The notes below the pieces were generated by a model. The model saw nothing but the letters and a program-made list of their open reading frames with translations. It searched no databases and was not told the origin of the DNA. The translations under genes were made by a program, and so were the position numbers. From Nephrocerus scutellatus (Eukaryota > Arthropoda > Insecta > Diptera > Pipunculidae), in assembly GCA_947095585.1 (NCBI GenBank), contig OX352761.1, positions 32,455,777-32,519,776 on the forward strand: 64,000 nucleotides of DNA, given 5' to 3'. The stretch's first letter is position 1. Every line of letters begins with the position of its first letter. Positions 34,200 through 45,512 of this stretch are shown piece by piece.

Positions 34200-35755
34200 A
34201 CTTATGATGCAATTAGTGTTGAGATAACCTCCTAAAAACTTCTTATATTTCTAAAACACTTTGCATTTCTTACATTAAAAATAGTTTGATAATGGCAGTG
34301 AAAACTTAATATTATAAGTGAACAATTTAGATTTCTTTCTCTATACCACTCCATTTTACGTCCAAATTAACATTTTTTTATTTCTCCACATCCGATATTT
34401 CATATGTTCTATATACGCTTAAGAGTTGATGAAGTTACTCCAAAGTGGACACATTTATCTATTAAATATTTTTTTCTTTTCTTTTCTTTTATTATTATAA
34501 CCATTGTCTTTAAATAATGCATATTTTGAAGATATGTTGTAGCTTCAAGAGAATTGGAAATAACTGTGCAATAATCTCCCATAATCATTTCAATGAGAAA
34601 CAGACAAATAAAAACAGTTTTTTTTTAGAATTGAAGCAACCGGTGTCTTACCCACTACCAAACCATCATAAGCAGCACACTTATGAGATCAACGTTTTAA
34701 CCGTATCCAGGCGTATACATTAAATAACATTAAATTAACAAAAAAATAAATTAAATAAATTGTCTTAATACACCTCTTCTTAAAAAAAACTTCCTTTTTA
34801 GACGTTTTTTTTAAACTATTTCAATCTAGGGTTGATTAATAAGCCAAATGTCCTTCAAAAATATCTCTAGACAAGCGACAATGTACAATGAAATCTAAAG
34901 CAATTCTCAACACTCATATCATGTGTTTTAAAAACAATTAATGTTTATTATATAAGAGAAATTATAAAACTAAAAATAATACCTATTTTTAGCAAAAAAA
35001 AATAGAATAAAACAAAAACATACAAACACTCGAACAGGAAAAAAAATCAAAAATGAAATCCAACTAAAATGTGCCAAAATTAGGCAAATCCGTTGTAGAA
35101 CCATATTACATCACTAAGTGCCTTCCTAATATTACTGTCATATGACTGTCATAAACAATAATGTTAAGGACAATTAATAAACATAATAATTCACTAATTT
35201 TATTATAAAAAGTTAAATATTATTATTAATTTTGTTAACAGTTAAAAATTTTATTGAGATAAACAATATTAATTCATTGCAATACACTCTGTTTGTATTG
35301 GTGTATCTTTAAACAAAATATAAGCAAAATAATAAAAAAATCTCAAGCTAAGAAAAACCCAAAAACAGACTCATTATGTACCTTTTGTAAATTGAATTCT
35401 TTTAGTGAGATATGAATAAAGAATTTTCCAAACAAATTGTGGAAAACTGTATTTATGGTTTTTTTTATTTTTATTGTTTCAAGAATTCCACTGAAGTGTC
35501 CTCGGAACGCACACATTTCATATACGAGTACATATAACGTCAACGAGTGGACTAGAGTTGTTGTGTGATGCTGGAAAAATATATTGCAACTGTTGGCAAT
35601 AGCTGCGAAATAATTTTAGAACTTTATGTTTATGTTGGTAATTTTTTAGCTTTAGGAATTTTCTTTTGCGTTGCCAAAACTTTAGCATATATTAAGCGTA
35701 CTAGTAACGTAGTTATACCATGTATAATTCATATAGCTTATCCTTAAAAACACTC
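34200..35755. other. Very AT-rich DNA, nothing recognised
   Basis: Long A/T runs and short frames without motifs. Confidence 0.4.
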
Positions 35756-38700
35756 ACGGATGTACAAAAGTTGTCTCCCAAACGCCGCTGCGCACGGTCG
35801 TGCTGCACTCCAGCACACGCGAAGTAAAAAAAACAACATCGTGTATTGTGCTTGCGCAAAAACAAAAAAAAACAAAAAAAAAAACCAAAAATTAAAGTGC
35901 TCGCAAAACAACCAACGGTTCGCGTGATCGGCGCCGATCAACAAGTGCAAAGTGCAGTGTGAGTGTCCGTGTTCCCCATCCCCATCATCGCAGCTAAAGA
36001 AATTGGTGAAATATAACTGTCGTGTATTTTGTATGCGGCAGTCTGTTGATGATCTATTTTCTTTAGCTATTAGAATAACGGATTGTGAGTGTTTATTTCT
36101 TCTGGTGATTTAACTCATTTTGTCGTGAAGGCATAACACTGGCGACAAATTGTGTTGATAATCCATTTTGAGACATTCTCTTCTCAATTCGGTAAAAAGA
36201 AGCGGTAAGTTGTGTTTTGTGTGTTTGTTTGTTGTAGTTATGTGTGTTTTCAGAGTGGATCTCAGCAACATACGTGGGCTGAGAACGAATTCGTTCGCTG
36301 TGTTTAACCATGTACATGTCCACAGGCCAGCAATTCTGGCACTGAGTGAAACTCAGGTATTTGATAATTCTGATGCATCGGAATTTAATCTACCTGGGTA
36401 TAGCTTGGTGCCATTATTTTTCTCTCGACGCGGACTCGCAATCTATGTTCGTAGAGATGTTGCGTTTCAGCTTTTGCCTCAATTTAGCCAAAGTTCCAAT
36501 CCGGAATTCAATTTCATTTGGCTCAAAGTAAAGGTACATGAGCGCAACATCTACTACTGTTTCCTTTACAGAAGCCCCCACTTAGACAGTGTTTCAACTC
36601 AGAGCGAGTTTGATGCACTGTCTGATTCCATCTTAAGAATTGGAAATCGTAAAAATGAAATCGTTATTGCGGGCGATTTCAATGCACACAATTCTGGGTG
36701 GCTTCGCCATTCTGGCCAGACAACACTCGAAGGAAGGTGTGTTGAGTTATTCGCTGAGTTTAATCACCTTACTCAGCTTGTAAATGAGCCTACACGAATA
36801 CCTGACATTGCAAATCATTCCGCAAACACCCTAGACTTGTTCCTTACCTCTCGTCCTGATAAATACTCCGTCAATGTATCATCGCCCCTAGGCTCATCAG
36901 ACCATTGTGTAGTATCAGCTAATTTCTCGTTAATAAACCACGTAGTTAGAGAAAAAACTCCCAAAAAAATAGTATGGCAATACGAGAAAGCCAATTGGGA
37001 CGGCCTTAACAACTTCTTTGGGAGTTATAACTGGTCGCTATTGTTTCGCGATCGCAACGTGGATGCCGCCGCTGATGCAATAACAAACATCATTCTTATT
37101 GGTATGAGAAAGTTTATCCCTTTTAGGAATAAATCTATCAAATCAAAGGAAGATGGATGGTATGACTTGAGCTGTAAAGAGGCTTCTAGGATTAGAGAGG
37201 TATGCTTTCGGTTTTACAAAGCAAACCCTTCCGAGGAAAACCGAAAAAAGTTTAAACGAGCAAGAAATGATTGCAATGCCCATCTTCGGCGAGTCAAATT
37301 CGCCTACGACCGAAAATTAAGGCAAAAAATACTACAATGTCCCATAGGTAGTAAAAATTTTTGGTCTTTCGTGAAAAGAATCAAAAATTCAGCCTCGTCG
37401 TCGATTCCAACGCTCATTTATAATGACATTCCAGTTGTCAGCTCTATGGACAAGGCCAATCTGTTTGCTGCGCATTTCGCAGCTAGCTCTACGCTTCCAG
37501 ATTGTGCATTGCCGCCTCCTGCACCTCAGAGTATTGAACACTCTATGGGACAGATATTTTTTCGTACTCGTGCAGTTGCTAGAGTTTTAAATGATCTTAA
37601 CACATACAAATCCGCTGGTCCAGATGGTATTTCTCCATTAGTTCTGAAGAGGTGTTCTTCCAAGCTGGCATTACCATTGCGTAAGCTTTTCCATCTATCC
37701 TATTCTTCTGGACTCTTCCCGAGAAGTTGGAAAACAGCATTTGTCCAGCCCATACCCAAAAAAGGCGAACCGTCGTCTCCTTCTTCGTACCGACCCATAG
37801 CACTTACATCCATTCTTTCCAAGGTCATGGAAACGCTGATCAATTATCAGCTTAAGAAATATCTTGAAACCAACGTAATCCTTAGTGACCGGCAGTATGG
37901 GTTTCGTGGGCAACGTTCTACTGGTGATTTGATGGTTTATCTCACCGAACAGTGGAACCGATCTTTGCATCATTTTGGAGAAAGCAAAGCTGTTGCACTC
38001 GATATTTCAAAGGCATTTGACAGAGTTTGGCATCAAGCTCTTTTGTCTAAAATGCGTGCTTATGGTGTCGATGATAAACTGCTTCAATGGATTAGAAGCT
38101 ATCTTTTGGACCGCTCAATTCAAGTTGTTTTAGACGGTTTCAAATCTGAATTACACCACATAAATGCTGGCGTTCCCCAGGGCTCTGTTCTGTCCCCGAC
38201 ACTCTTTCTCATTTTTATTAATGATCTCTTATCTGTGACTTCTAATCCAATTCACTCTTTCGCTGACGACAGCACTCTCAGCTTCTCATATAAGTTTGAG
38301 GAACGTCCCTCCACCTCTGATGTGGAACTCAAACAACTTCGTATGTTAAGCACGTTAAATTCTGACCTTGACAGCATAATACAATGGGGAGAAAACAATC
38401 GAGTAGAATTTAACGCTTCCAAAACCCAATGCTGTCTCCTGTCGTCCAAGCGAATCCTAAACCCCATGCCATTATCCATGAATGGCACTTGCATCGAGAA
38501 AACTGAAAATCTCGCAATTCTCGGTATGTGCGTTAACGACAAGCTTCGTTGGAATGACCACATATTTACCGTCGCTAAAAATGCTGCGAAATGTTTAGGT
38601 TTTCTAGCCCGGTGCAAGAAATATTTCACTCCCTCTGATCTGGCTACCATTTACAAGGCTTTTATTCGCCCAAAACTTGAGTACAATTGCCATATCTGGT

Positions 38701-39208
38701 CTGGTGCGCCTAAGACTACTTTGCATCAGCTAGATAGAATACAAAACCGCGCGATAAAACTTATCGGTGACGAAAATATAGCGAAATCGATTGATTCGCT
38801 TGAACACCGCAGGAACGTTTCTTGCTTGTCACTGTTTTATCGCTTCTTCTACCAGCGGTGCTCAAGAGAAATAGCCAGCTGCATGCCACCTCTCCTTGAA
38901 TTCAACCGCAATACTCGTGGCGCTCTAAATGCTCATCAGTTTACCCTTAAGCCCATCTTCGGACGTACAGTTAAATTCAGGGATTCGTTCTTCAGCCGTA
39001 CAACTCGTATGTGGAATGCTCTGCCAAGCTCTGTCTTCCCACATCACTATGATCCACAGGCATTCAAAACACAAGCTCATAGACATCTCCTCTTTTCTCC
39101 TCCTCTTCCTTAACGCCCACGCTGTGCCAAGCATATAGCCGAGCATTATAAGGGTGCGAACCCCTTGAAGCGTGCGCGAATTATAAAAAAAAAAAAAAAA
39201 AAAAAAAA
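35756..39208 (+). mobile_element. Intact single-ORF non-LTR retrotransposon
   Basis: Comprises a GC-richer 5' leader (approximately 35756-36239, including GTTCGCGTGATCGGCGCCGA), one long open reading frame, a short 3' UTR with GAGCATTATAAGGGTGCGAA, and a ~25-base poly-A at 39184-39208. No ORF1/gag-like frame is seen upstream, so the element is either a single-ORF type or 5'-truncated; the 5' limit is uncertain. No target duplication was resolved. It is the only copy of the family here with undamaged coding capacity and is the reference for the dead copies. Confidence 0.75.
36240..39113 (+). CDS. Non-LTR retrotransposon endonuclease/reverse transcriptase polyprotein
   Basis: Nicks target DNA and reverse-transcribes the element RNA (target-primed reverse transcription). 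I start at the ATG at 36240 because the frame upstream to 36168 has only a TTG; this gives 957 residues. The AP-type endonuclease domain (about residues 5-240) shows SETQV, IAGDFNAH, NTLDLFLTS and GSSDHCVVS. The RT domain (about 440-720) shows YRPIALTSILSKVMET, motif A DISKAFDRVWH, motif B INAGVPQGSVLSPTLF and catalytic FADD. The C-terminal domain has the HIWSGAPKTTLHQLDRIQNR and SFFSRTTRMWNALPSS segments. No RNase H domain is present. Layout and C-terminus suggest a CR1/L2/Kiri-like or Jockey-like lineage; which one needs a phylogeny. All catalytic boxes look intact, so it may be recently active. Confidence 0.9.
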   Translation: MCVFRVDLSNIRGLRTNSFAVFNHVHVHRPAILALSETQVFDNSDASEFNLPGYSLVPLFFSRRGLAIYVRRDVAFQLLPQFSQSSNPEFNFIWLKVKVHERNIYYCFLYRSPHLDSVSTQSEFDALSDSILRIGNRKNEIVIAGDFNAHNSGWLRHSGQTTLEGRCVELFAEFNHLTQLVNEPTRIPDIANHSANTLDLFLTSRPDKYSVNVSSPLGSSDHCVVSANFSLINHVVREKTPKKIVWQYEKANWDGLNNFFGSYNWSLLFRDRNVDAAADAITNIILIGMRKFIPFRNKSIKSKEDGWYDLSCKEASRIREVCFRFYKANPSEENRKKFKRARNDCNAHLRRVKFAYDRKLRQKILQCPIGSKNFWSFVKRIKNSASSSIPTLIYNDIPVVSSMDKANLFAAHFAASSTLPDCALPPPAPQSIEHSMGQIFFRTRAVARVLNDLNTYKSAGPDGISPLVLKRCSSKLALPLRKLFHLSYSSGLFPRSWKTAFVQPIPKKGEPSSPSSYRPIALTSILSKVMETLINYQLKKYLETNVILSDRQYGFRGQRSTGDLMVYLTEQWNRSLHHFGESKAVALDISKAFDRVWHQALLSKMRAYGVDDKLLQWIRSYLLDRSIQVVLDGFKSELHHINAGVPQGSVLSPTLFLIFINDLLSVTSNPIHSFADDSTLSFSYKFEERPSTSDVELKQLRMLSTLNSDLDSIIQWGENNRVEFNASKTQCCLLSSKRILNPMPLSMNGTCIEKTENLAILGMCVNDKLRWNDHIFTVAKNAAKCLGFLARCKKYFTPSDLATIYKAFIRPKLEYNCHIWSGAPKTTLHQLDRIQNRAIKLIGDENIAKSIDSLEHRRNVSCLSLFYRFFYQRCSREIASCMPPLLEFNRNTRGALNAHQFTLKPIFGRTVKFRDSFFSRTTRMWNALPSSVFPHHYDPQAFKTQAHRHLLFSPPLP

Positions 39209-39594
39209 CATAGATAAATTTTTGCGGTTGTATTTGCAAAGTGGAATTTGTCTGAATTTTTTAGAGATTAACAGTTTTGTATAATTGTGCAAAAAGTTGA
39301 TAGAGTATGAAAAAAATTATTGATGATAAAAATAAAAAGTTTTGGAATTAAACCTAAATGTTGATACCATTAAACGTTTAAGCATGCTGGAGAATGGATC
39401 TAAGAAAACCAATTGGGCATGCTGGAGAATGGATCTAAGAAAACCAATTGTTAGAGCATCACTCTGCGAAGTTGGAGTTTAAAAAATGCAATTTTTACAA
39501 TTGTGCCAAAGACAACTATTTACCATTGAACAGATATTCACAATTGGTCATATTCAAAATACTCAAAAAACAGCAACACCAAACACCTTTTTCT
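39209..39594. repeat. 36-bp tandem duplication in unassigned DNA
   Basis: The string GCATGCTGGAGAATGGATCT with AAGAAAACCAATT occurs twice in tandem within 39382-39452 with no visible differences. The rest of the interval is unassigned. Confidence 0.7.
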
Positions 39595-41250
39595 CGATTA
39601 TAAAGCAGCTTTCAACAGCACTATTATGAAAGTGCTGAACAACCCTGAGCTGAGAGTCACCTATAGCTCAACGAAAAATTGGAAAAACCCTTTATTCCAA
39701 ATGAGCTAATGCTTGTAGAAAAATCTGTACGGTCTACATTCAGCAATGCCTGTTTTAGTCTGGAAAAACCAAAAAGAAGAATAGGAGGTAATATCGTCGT
39801 GTTGAACAACATGATATGATCTAATCTGTAAAATCATTTAACGTCTTATTCATGTAATATGGTAAAGCGTCAGAAAGGGTGGCGACAATAAATTATTGGT
39901 GAGTAGCATTTTAAAGAGTTCTGGAAAAGTTCTACGTGGGCGGCAATTATTAACCTCGCGGAAACCTTTTTAAAAGACGATGCCCCAGCATAGTATTGGG
40001 CCTCGCGAAGCAACCGCGATTAAATCATTATCAGTCCAGAAGAGTTTCAGCAATTGCGAATTTTTTATAACCTAATTGTTCTTCATATTCTGCTGATGGG
40101 AAACCGCCTTTGTTCACGTAAAAATTATTTGATATGTTTTTGATAAAATCAGATAAGAAAGATTCAGTTCCATTGCTTTTTTGCCATACAGGCTTATTTC
40201 CTGATTGAAATACGATATATGATACTAAGGAACAACAATAATAAATCAAAATCACAATAAATTCGATTGTATTTGGTTTTTCAAATTTCCTGTTAATTTT
40301 CCTGTATACACATCGGACATTTAGACAAATGACCGGAAATGACGAATGACAAAATTTATTGTGCGATATAAATCGATATGCTATGTAATATTTGTCGCTT
40401 GGTGAAGCAAATAAATCTTGTTGAAGAAAAATTATAACTTATCACAATCATAGGCAAACTGGTCAAGTCACGTTGATTCTAAAAATGAACTTTTTCTTTT
40501 TTGTGGAAAGTTATCGGCGGCCACCACGAGGAGGACGAATTGCACCAATTAGAATGGATACAGTACGTGCATCCTATTTAAATATCACGACAACCAGACT
40601 ATGCTGCCGCCAACACGCATAGAGAAACGCATAAAAATTAAATAATAAGGCTTCGGGATAATATGGCATGCCAGAAGAGCTGATTATATAGCTGGGGGGC
40701 CATACTTCACGAAGCAATTTATGAATTAATAGTTCAATTACAGTGAAAAATAACATCAGAAAACTGGAGAATAGATAGCATGTGCCCTATAGATAAGAAA
40801 GATAATAGATATCACAACGTGCTGCAATTATCTTAGTAGTATGCTGTTGAGTAACGCGTAACAAATTTTCTCCTCTGATCCGTAACATGGTGGCCTCATC
40901 CCAGACAAAATAAATACTGATCACATCTTAACCCTTAGACGATGGAAAAATATCTAAAAAAACAAAACTTACTGCACTTTTTGTTTTTAAAACTTTTTTA
41001 GACTCTAAAGCCACCTAGCACCTAGCAGAGTGGAAATTTAAAAAGCTATGTCTCAAATAAACTGGCACGACGATGACGAATGTTAAAAGCCATGTAGAGA
41101 CATCGGAATAACTACCACGCCCATCCAATATCTACAACGGGCTTCGACAAGGAGTCCTTCCCCTTGTCGCGTCCTCTTTAACTTGGTGTGGAGAAAGTTA
41201 TCCGAGACTCTTACGTAACGGCGATAGGAACTATCCTCTACAAGGCTATC
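39595..41250 (+). pseudogene. Scattered relics of an RTE/BovB-like reverse transcriptase (tentative)
   Basis: Two short pieces resemble RTE-type RT in the same order and strand: DYKAAFNSTIMKVLNN near 39600-39645 (motif A-like) and NIYNGLRQGVLP followed by a LTWCGESYPRLLRNG-like stretch near 41125-41225 (motif B-like). About 1.4 kb between them has no recognisable protein, so they may be one decayed element with insertions or two independent fragments. Confidence is limited to the two motifs. Confidence 0.35.
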
Positions 41251-41342
41251 GCGCACGCTTAAAGGAGGGCTTCTCACCCTTACAATGCTCGGCTATATGC
41301 TTGGTACAGCGTAGGCGTTAAGGGAAAGGAGGAGAAAAGAGA
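41250..41342 (-). pseudogene. 3'-terminal scrap of the single-ORF non-LTR family
   Basis: Minus-strand match to the last ~90 bases of the intact element (complement of GCTATATGCTTGGTACAGCG and GCGCACGCTT). It is immediately followed on the plus strand by the poly-T of the next copy, so a second copy appears to have inserted into or beside this one in the same orientation. Confidence 0.75.
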
Positions 41343-42277
41343 TTTTTTTTTATAATTCGCGCACGCTTAAATGGGCTCGCACCCTTATATTGCTCGGCTA
41401 TATGCTTGGCACAGCGTGGGCGTTAAGGAAAAGAAGGAGAAAAGAGGAGATGTCTATGAGCTTGTGTTTTAAATGTCTGTGGATCATATTGATATGGGAA
41501 GACATAGCTTGGCAAAGCATTCCACATACGTGTTGTACGGCTGAAGAACGCATTCCAGAACTTAAATGTACGTCCGAAGATAGGCTTGAGAGTAAACTGA
41601 TGAGCATTTAGAGCGCCACGAGTATTGCGGTTGAATTCAAGGAGAGGTGACATGCAGCTGACTACTTCTCTAGAGCACCGCTGGTAGATGAAGCCATAAC
41701 AAAGTGACAAGCAGGAAATGTTCCTGCGGTGTTCAAGCTAATCTATTAATTTCGCTATATTTTCGTCACCGATAAGTTTTATCGCGCGGTTTTGTATTCT
41801 ATCTAGCTGATGCAAAGTAGTTTTAGGCGCTCTAGACCAGATATGGCAACTATACTCAAGTTTAGGGCGAAATATATCTTACAACGGGCTAGAAAACCTA
41901 AACATTTCGCATCATTTTTCGCAACGGTAAATATGTGGTCATTCCAGAGAAGCTTTGCGTTAACGCACATACCGAGAATTGCTCGATTTTCAGTTTCCTC
42001 GATGCAAGTGCCATTCATGGATAATGGCATGGGATTTAGGATTCGCTTAGACGAGAGACGACAGCATTGGGTTTTGGAAGCGTTAAATTCTACTCGATTG
42101 TTTTCTCCCCTTGTATTATGCTGTCTAGGGCTAATTTAACGTGCTTAACATACGAAGTTGTTTGAGTTGCACCTGAGAAGTGGAGGCACGTTCCTCAAAC
42201 TTATATGAGAAGCTGAGAGTGCTGTAGATAGCGAGAGAGCGAATTGGATTAGAAATCACAGACAGGAGATCATTAAT

Positions 42278-43400
42278 AAAAAAACAACCCATAAAAATTA
42301 AAATTTTGAATGTAAGTTCTCTAATAGGAGACACATATGTGTGCAAAGTTTGAACCGGGTTAATTTGAAAAAAATAAATATTAAAGCCCCTTCACTACAA
42401 AATTTCTTCAAGACCAGTTGTCACCGGAGATGTGTAAAAAATTTTTTATAGGAGCCCCCGTTTTTGGGACTCGATTACTTCCAACTTTTAATAGTAAGTG
42501 TAATCGGAGATACACATATGTTTAAAATTTAAGAAAACCGAGTTAATTTATAAAAAACTTATATAGGGACCCCTCGAGACTTAGGGCACGATTACTCCAA
42601 AAATATATACAAAAATCGGGGTCTCCAAAACTTTAAAAAAAAAAGTGTTGTCCATCGAAGATACACACGTATATAAAATTTTTTAGTAATTCGGGTTAAA
42701 TTTTTTTAAAAAAATGTTGAGGCCCCGCGACCCTGGGCCAGGTCTCCAAAATTTTTACAAAAATGTTGGCCATCTGAGATACACATGTAAATAAAATTTG
42801 AAAAAAATCGGGTTAATCTTTTTAAAAAAATTTCATGGGGCCCAACAACACCGGGGCCCGTGGTCTCAAATTTTTTTACAAAAAGTGTTCTCCATTGGAG
42901 ATACACATGTCTATAAAATTTAAAGAAAATCGGGTTAATTTTTAAAAATTTTATATGGGCACCCCAAATATTAATAGAAAGTGTTGTCTCCGGAAGTACA
43001 CATGTGTGCATACTTTTAATAAAATCGTGCTTTGGTTTGTGGGTTAAAAACTGATCGCACGACAAACAAACCGACCGACCGACCGACAGACAGACAGACG
43101 TGCCACGGGCAAGTGAAGTTAATATAATAATAATTTGCGGTACAAGGCCAAGCTTCTCGCAACCATTTGTGTTGCGCATACATATTTTAAGACACAAATG
43201 GAAGAGACCTACAATTTAAGCCCGGATCCAAACGGCGAATTCAGAATCTTTCCGTGACAAGTTATTACTCTCGGAACGTTTACCACCCATTCGCGAGAGG
43301 TGGGACACCGTGAAAAATACTTTTGGTGTTACTGGGATACGAACGACGAACCTCCTACTCAGTCGCCGTGCGCATTTCCGCACGTTAATATAGAGAATTT
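42278..43400 (-). mobile_element. Helentron-like element, copy E, nested in the non-LTR copy
   Basis: Minus orientation. The 3' end at 42278-42330 is the complement of AATTTTTATGGGTTGTTTTT with TAGAGAACTTACA. About six core repeats of ~100-115 bp carry GATACACATGTG, AAATCGGGTTAATTT and CCGGGGCCCG blocks. The 5' end at 43070-43126 plus 43393-43400 contains CGAC/AGAC runs, GTGCCACGGGCAAGTGAAGT (CACTTGCCCGTGGCAC subtype) and TAGAGAATTT. A SINE interrupts the 5' end. Because the host copy continues on both sides, the boundaries are known to a few bases. Confidence 0.75.
43127..43383 (-). mobile_element. tRNA-derived SINE, copy 4, inside copy E, with 9-bp target duplication
   Basis: The SINE body (CGGTACAAGGCCAAGCTTCT, ACAATTTAAGCCCGGATCC, GAACGTTTACCACCCATTCG) is flanked by a perfect duplication GTTAATATA at 43118-43126 and 43384-43392, which is part of the Helentron-like 5' end. 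The head is truncated in the A-box and the B-box has one change (GTTCGTATCC). It has an AATAAT tail. Confidence 0.9.
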
Positions 43401-43437
43401 GAAAATGAGATAGAGTGTCGGGGACAAAACAGAGTCT

Positions 43438-44756
43438 TGTCTTACACAAACGATATCAACATCATTGGTTGAAACACAAGAGCTGTACAAGAAGCTTTCA
43501 TCCAGATTGAGTAGGTTACTCTTTGGCATAAAGTAATTTCAATAAAAAATTGCAAATTCTCTAGGACATCATTTTTATTGTTGTTCGCCAGAATTATTTA
43601 CTTTTGTTGTCTTTGACCAGCACCTATCACTTCGTTCGATCCTTAATAATTTCTTATGATGCACTTGTTATATTTTTTTTTTGTTTTTATAAAGAGAGAA
43701 ACTTAGATTTTATTTTTGTATTTATTTTTTGTTGTTCATATTTTTGTTATTCTTCAGTTTATATCCCACCGATAAACAGTTGAACCGATATAGTTTTTTA
43801 TGTTTTTTTTTTATTTTGGTATTTTCCTTTCCAATGTTGTCAGACGGAAATTAAAACTGTTTTTAAATTTTTCTATAAAAATATGTTTGCCTTACAATCG
43901 GGTGATGTTCTATATGTCGTCATTATATGACATAATATCTTTAAATAAATTAATGTCCAAGCAGGTTCTGAACTAATGTAATTGCTCGCAAAACCTCAAA
44001 TCGAAGAGGGCCGATTATGGTCCCAAAATGAGACATGAGTCCGTCGTATACGTACGAGGTGAAGAGCATACGATTTAATTGTTGTGTGGTGTTTAATGAC
44101 AGCGTATAACACAAAATTGACGCTGCGAGCAAATCTGTTTTTTATTGCCTCATGCATATATATTGATAAGTGGAGTGAGTGTTGGAAAAGATAAGAAACA
44201 AAGTAAAATGAAAAGCATGTTATCTGACCATAAAAATACACAAAATTTTACTACTGCTCATTTTGCGACCAAAATCGGCTCTCTGATTACGGCTTAGGTA
44301 ATGTATGAAGTTTGAATGTTATGAGTTTTCTGATTACAATAAAAGTGGGCGAAAGCAATCAATTTTCGACAAAAGTCGTTTAAATATTGGGAACAGAATA
44401 TTATGAAATGCATTGGTTTATACCGTAGGTAGTACTCAACTGGGCTACAGAATTTTTTTTTATTGTTTTATTTATATTGATTTTAGATTGCATTAAAGGA
44501 TTTTCCTTATATAATATTTTAAAACATAACGAAAATCGCAAATTCGCGTAAAAGATATATCTTTAAATATCTTGTCTACCTTGGTACCTTCAGTAAACAT
44601 AAGGATAGGATGTGTTAACAAAGCGAAACGAACAAAATTCAAATCTTTATGGTCGGTGGTTAAAATACACAACATAGCTGACACATGAATTTTTTTCGAT
44701 GAAAGCAGAGTTTTCAACACTGATCACATAAATAGTCTCATAATTGTTCTTAAAAA
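43438..44756. other. Unassigned AT-rich DNA
   Basis: Nothing recognised; frames are short and lack motifs. Confidence 0.4.
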
Positions 44757-45512
44757 TAAAAAAAACAAGCCATTTCATGTAAATTCTCTAATAGGAGATT
44801 CATATGTGTGCAAAGTTTAAATCGGGTTAATTTGGAAAAAATGAATAAAAGAGCCCATCACTTCAAATTTTTTTCAAGAACTGTTGTCACCGGAGATACA
44901 CATGTGTTAAAAAATTTGTGTGGGAGCCCCCACATTGGTGCCCGATCGCTTCCAACTTTCAATAGTAAGTGTTGTCATCGGTGATATACATGTGTTTAAA
45001 ATTTGAAGAAAATCGGGTTAATTATTAAAAAACTTATATAGGCACCCCTCGAGCCTTAGGGCCAGATCACTCCAAAAAAAATGTACAAAACGTGTTGTCC
45101 ATCAGAGATAAACATGTCTATAAAATTTGAAGAAAATCGGGTTAATTTTTTAAAAAAATTATATGGGCACACCTCAGGCTTCAGCGCCCGATCACTTCAA
45201 AACTGTTAAAAAAAGTTTTGTCCATCGAAGATACACACGTGTGTAAAATTTGAAGAAAGTCGGGTTAATTTTTTTATAAAAAATTTATGGGGCTTAACGA
45301 CCCCGGGGCCACAAAAATTTTTACAAAAAGTGTTTTCCATTTGAGATACACATGTGTATAAAATTTGAAGAAAATCGGGTATATTTCGGCCCCCCGGAAA
45401 TATACATGTGTGTAAAATATCAATAAGATCGGGCTTTGGGAAGTGGGTTAAAAATTGATCAGAAAATCTGACCAGCCAGCCAGCCACGTGCACGCGAAGT
45501 TAATATAGAGAA
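44757..45512 (-). mobile_element. Helentron-like element, copy F, complete
   Basis: The best complete copy. The 3' end at 44757-44800 is the complement of TAGAGAATTTACATGAAATG and a T run. Roughly six core repeats follow (for example near 44880, 44975, 45095, 45225 and 45330), each with a GATACACATGTG-type block, AAATTTGAAGAAAATCGGGT and a GGGGCCC-type block. The 5' end is at 45460-45512 (CCAGCCAGCCAGCC, ACGTGCACGCGAAGTTAATA, TAGAGAATTTAAA). The subterminal inverted repeat AAATTCTCTA is present at both ends. No protein is encoded. It belongs to the GCGTGCACGTGGCTGG subtype. Confidence 0.7.

Larger units (their letters stand above)
41343..43437 (-). pseudogene. Dead non-LTR copy, split by a nested Helentron-like element
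   Basis: Minus-strand copy with a poly-T (poly-A) at 41343-41351. Its 3' and C-terminal coding part runs to ~42277 (SFFSRTTRMWNALPS frame near 41500-41600, FTVAKN frame near 41900). After an interruption it resumes at 43401-43437 with GAAAATGAGATAGAGTGTCG, which is the continuation found in the intact element around 38180-38215. Frameshifts and stops are present and the 5' end is truncated at ~43437. The interruption holds a Helentron-like element that itself contains a SINE. Confidence 0.85.
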
